A stretch of 14,373 bases of DNA from SFTJ01 sp905210415 (lineage in GTDB: Bacteria > Bacteroidota > Bacteroidia > Bacteroidales > Muribaculaceae): positions 1-14,373 of the forward strand of contig CABSDC010000062.1 of assembly GCA_902476295.1 (NCBI GenBank), given 5' to 3'. The notes under the pieces were generated by a model, which was given only the letters and a program-made list of their open reading frames with translations, was not told where the DNA came from and did no database searches. This document shows positions 14,349-14,373 of this stretch, one piece after another. Position numbers and translations under genes: made by a program. Numbering within the stretch: the stretch's first letter is position 1; each line of letters opens with the position of its first letter.

Positions 14349-14373
14349 GGGGGGGGGGGGGGGGGGGGGGGGG
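14349..14373 (+). repeat. Poly-G run of 25 bases at the window edge
   Basis: An uninterrupted run of G reaches the last base. Its true length is unknown. It may be a sequencing or assembly artefact at a contig end, as no-signal bases are called G on two-colour instruments. Confidence 0.9.

Larger units (their letters stand above)
14056..14373. other. Intergenic end of the window, AT-rich, no convincing gene
   Basis: Contains TATATTTG at 14190-14197 on the plus strand, a match to the -7 element but with TTG 24 bases upstream rather than about 19. An eight-residue frame MNKMWSLG sits at 14262-14288. A possible 7 bp stem is formed by AATCATT (14299-14305) and AATGATT (14319-14325). An ATG at 14337 runs straight into the terminal poly-G. 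Any rightward gene would begin outside the window. Confidence 0.5.

Noticed and set aside
1..14373. Defence system, prophage, insertion sequence, tRNA or rRNA
   Set aside because: All confident genes belong to housekeeping, envelope or transport families. I saw no transposase, integrase, nuclease, methyltransferase or toxin motif and no cloverleaf or rRNA sequence.

Overview
The window looks like a chromosomal segment of a Bacteroidota member, most likely order Bacteroidales. Three things support this. Several promoters match the Bacteroidota pattern (a TTG element, about 19 bases, then TAnnTTTG). Most genes lack a clear Shine-Dalgarno sequence. The proteins (GH20 hexosaminidase, LpxB, a lipoprotein with acidic residues just after the lipobox cysteine, polyprenol-phosphate mannosyltransferase next to dihydroorotase) are typical of gut Bacteroidales. 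Genus cannot be fixed by eye. The 25-base poly-G run at the right edge suggests a contig end.

Layout. Positions 1-4324 (minus strand) hold a probable operon read leftward: a polyprenol-phosphate mannose synthase-like glycosyltransferase, dihydroorotase, and a calcium-type P-type ATPase whose 3' end lies outside the window. Positions 4325-5015 have no convincing gene but hold a promoter, a repeat fragment shared with the right end, two hairpins and the terminator of the next gene. Positions 5016-7514 (minus) encode a secreted GH20 beta-N-acetylhexosaminidase with a very good promoter at 7549-7578. Positions 7642-9315 (minus) hold lpxB followed by a low-molecular-weight protein tyrosine phosphatase gene. 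Positions 9354-9575 are a triplicated 76-77 bp repeat; its lpxB-proximal copy carries a full promoter. Positions 9683-11476 (plus) encode a beta-helix-like lipoprotein and FolB. A strong terminator at 11544-11586 separates FolB from convergent RpiB (11619-12074, minus). A ten-helix EamA/DMT transporter follows (12182-13060, minus), then an intergenic stretch bounded by inverted copies of a recurring motif, then a secreted DKNYY-like tandem-repeat protein (13301-14016, minus) broken by a one-base loss in an A tract.

The window is mostly housekeeping and envelope genes: pyrimidine and folate synthesis, pentose phosphate interconversion, lipid A synthesis, glycan degradation and transport. I see no phage, IS transposase, CRISPR, toxin-antitoxin or defence system, and no tRNA or rRNA. 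The material most worth a second look is non-coding or repetitive: the promoter-carrying repeat upstream of lpxB, a dispersed motif resembling ACCCAATTCGGTCATT that occurs six times in gene-flanking DNA (including a 61 bp repeat pair and a MITE-like inverted arrangement), and the frameshifted repeat protein gene.
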